From positions 36,480,001 through 36,544,000 of the forward strand of contig NC_092335.1 of assembly GCF_046630445.1 (NCBI RefSeq): a DNA stretch of 64,000 nt, in the 5' to 3' direction. The translations under genes were made by a program, and so were the position numbers. This document shows, piece by piece, positions 62,901-64,000 of this stretch (position 1 is the stretch's first letter; each line of letters opens with the position of its first letter). The notes beneath the pieces were generated by a model. That model did no database searches. It was not told where the DNA came from and saw only the letters and a program-made list of their open reading frames with translations. This DNA is from Rutidosis leptorrhynchoides. Lineage: Eukaryota; Streptophyta; Magnoliopsida; Asterales; Asteraceae.

Positions 62901-62991
62901 ATTTGTAAAACGTATCATATAGAGGTCAAATACCTTGCGATGTAATCAACTATTGTGAATCGTTTATAATGTATATGAACGGGTCCTTTCA
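59970..62991 (+). repeat. Element D 3' LTR
   Basis: Nearly identical to 53339-56361; ends CCTTTCA, then TCCAG. Confidence 0.95.
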
Positions 62992-62996
62992 TCCAG
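62992..62996. repeat. Target-site duplication of element D, right copy
   Basis: TCCAG, matching 53334-53338; element C protease sequence resumes directly after. Confidence 0.92.
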
Positions 62997-63607
62997 GAAG
63001 TTTCATAATTCCTTGTCTGATGGGAGATTCAGTAATGTACGATGCATTAGCTGATTTAGGAGCGAGCATTAACCCTATGCCTCACTCCTTGTACTTAAAA
63101 TTGAACTTAGGTGATTTAAAACCAACCAGGATGTGTATACGATTAGCTGATAGAACTTACAATTATCCTATTGGCATTGCTGAAAACCTACCGGTTAAAG
63201 TAAATCACTTAATCTTTCCTGCTGATTTCGTTGTTCTTGAAATGGAAGAAGATAGTAAGGTTCCCCTAATTCTAGGGCGTCCCTTTCTAAATACTGCAGA
63301 CGCAATTGTGCGCGTAAAAGAGAAAAATCTCAGCTTAGGTGTGGGGGAGGATAGAATTATATTGAACATAGATAAGGCTATGAAACACCCTATGTCTCCT
63401 GATGACGAATGTTTCCAAATAGACATTGTTGATTTTTGTATTGAGGAAGAACTACAAGAACTATTAAATATCGACACCTCAGATTTCACCCCGATGGGTG
63501 AAGGTGAAGATTTTGATGTCGATATAGAGTTAGACAAGCTGTTGAAGGTAGTCACTAATGAAGAATACATAAAAGAAGAAATTCCCGGGGAAGGTGAACC
63601 TTTTTGA
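62997..63607 (+). pseudogene. Element C: protease region
   Basis: SFIIPCLMGDSVMYDALADL then GASINPMPHSLYLKLNLGDL carries the retropepsin active-site region, and KVPLILGRPFLNTADAIV the conserved ILGRPF strand. It ends with an acidic linker (EEELQELLNIDTSDFTPMGE). The first residues of the open frame come from element D's LTR and are not protease. Confidence 0.88.
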
Positions 63608-64000
63608 AGAAATTACCGATGGTAATAGGTTTCGGATAAAATCTTCCTTGGAAGAACCACCCACATTGGAACTTAAAGAACTCCAGGAACATTTGGAGTA
63701 TGCTTATCTCCAAGGAACGTCACAATTACCTGTCATAATTTCATCAAAACTTTTCGATGACGAAAAGGGTAGGTTAATGTCTATTTTAAAAACCCACAAA
63801 AAGGCAATTGCCTGGAAAAAAAACTGATATTCCAGCGATTAACCCTGCTTATTGTACCCATAAAATTCTAATGGAAGAAGATTTTAAACCCGTGGTACAA
63901 AGGCAACGGAGGTTAAACCCTAACATGAAAGAAGTTGTCAAAAAGGAGGTTATCAAATTACTTGATGCCGGGTTAATTTACCCTATATCCGATAGCCCAT
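63608..64000 (+). pseudogene. Element C: start of the RT region, cut by the window edge
   Basis: LEYAYLQGTSQLPVIISSKL, then AYCTHKILMEEDFKP and RRLNPNMKEVVKKEVIKLLD match the RT entry motifs of element B. Continues beyond 64000. Confidence 0.85.

Larger units (their letters stand above)
53339..62991 (+). mobile_element. Element D: young non-autonomous LTR retrotransposon (LARD-like, chromovirus-derived)
   Basis: LTRs of about 3.02 kb flank a 3.6 kb internal region. It has an initiator-Met primer site, a gag-like fragment, and the pre-LTR sequence GGGGACGAAATTTCTTTAAC, typical of Tekay-type chromoviruses. No pol frame is seen, so as a mobile unit it is non-autonomous; LTRs, primer site, polypurine side and TCCAG duplication look whole. 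Outside a short tandem-repeat tract I count about ten substitutions in 3 kb between LTRs (about 0.3%). At 1.3e-8 per site per year this is on the order of 0.1 million years. Confidence 0.92.
48943..64000 (+). mobile_element. Element C: Athila-lineage Ty3/gypsy element, interrupted by element D, running off the right edge
   Basis: 5' LTR, tRNA-Asp-type primer site, gag, protease and the start of RT are present. It is related to A and B at LTR ends and promoter, but its Gag is clearly distinct, so it is a separate family. Element D sits in the protease region. Broken as read here. Its integrase and 3' LTR are outside the window. It interrupts element F. Confidence 0.92.

Overview
This is an AT-rich plant nuclear window, most likely from a eudicot. 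The host genes are split by GT-AG introns, telomere-type CCCTAAA repeats occur, and most of the DNA is nested LTR retrotransposons with long (TA)n runs. The repeat families recall Asteraceae genomes, but that placement is a weak inference. Only two host genes are clearly readable: a spliceosomal Sm-F gene (38123-40112, + strand) and a peroxisomal 4CL-like acyl-CoA ligase gene (40421-42476, - strand). They converge with about 0.3 kb between their stop codons.

Left block (1-23885). Element B, an Athila-lineage Ty3/gypsy element on the - strand, fills this block. It has a 2 kb LTR (21899-23885), a tRNA-Asp-type primer site, gag, protease, RT, RNase H, integrase, and Athila-type open frames downstream of integrase. 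Its second LTR lies just beyond the left edge. A close relative, element A (7907-17360, + strand), sits inside B's RT region with a CTATT target duplication. A shows gag and protease but no RT, RNase H or integrase. Because A and B are oppositely oriented relatives, the block is one large imperfect inverted repeat.

Middle block (23965-37400). A chromovirus-type LTR (23965-26926) is followed by a Helitron-like stretch (about 26941-34652). That stretch holds a remnant of a TGA-type bZIP gene, an RPA-like remnant and a 0.7 kb degenerate telomere-like array. After it come a second LTR tail, a LINE-like ORF fragment, a cluster of GTCGAC sites, a foldback element with telomere-like repeats in its centre, and a tRNA-derived SINE.

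Gene island (38.0-42.5 kb). Sm-F and the acyl-CoA ligase are both complete with clean splice sites. A miniature LTR element in the form LTR-internal-LTR-internal-LTR, flanked by TTATC duplications, lies 435 bp upstream of the ligase start codon (42916-45460).

Right block (46320-64000). A chromovirus LTR and gag remnant (element F) is interrupted by element C, a second Athila-type element running off the right edge. C's protease region is in turn interrupted by element D (53339-62991), a very young non-autonomous element with 3.0 kb LTRs, an initiator-Met primer site and a TCCAG duplication.

The most unusual signal is a recurring DNA architecture in these retroelements: two copies of a short palindrome (6-8 bp arms around a 4-base centre) placed 32-33 bp apart. 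Elements A, B and C carry the pair immediately upstream of the LTR TATA box, and again at other noncoding sites in A and B. The geometry is constant, but the palindrome itself differs between elements (GATC-, GAGT- or GCGT-centred). The chromovirus LTR F has the same 32 bp geometry with its own palindrome.
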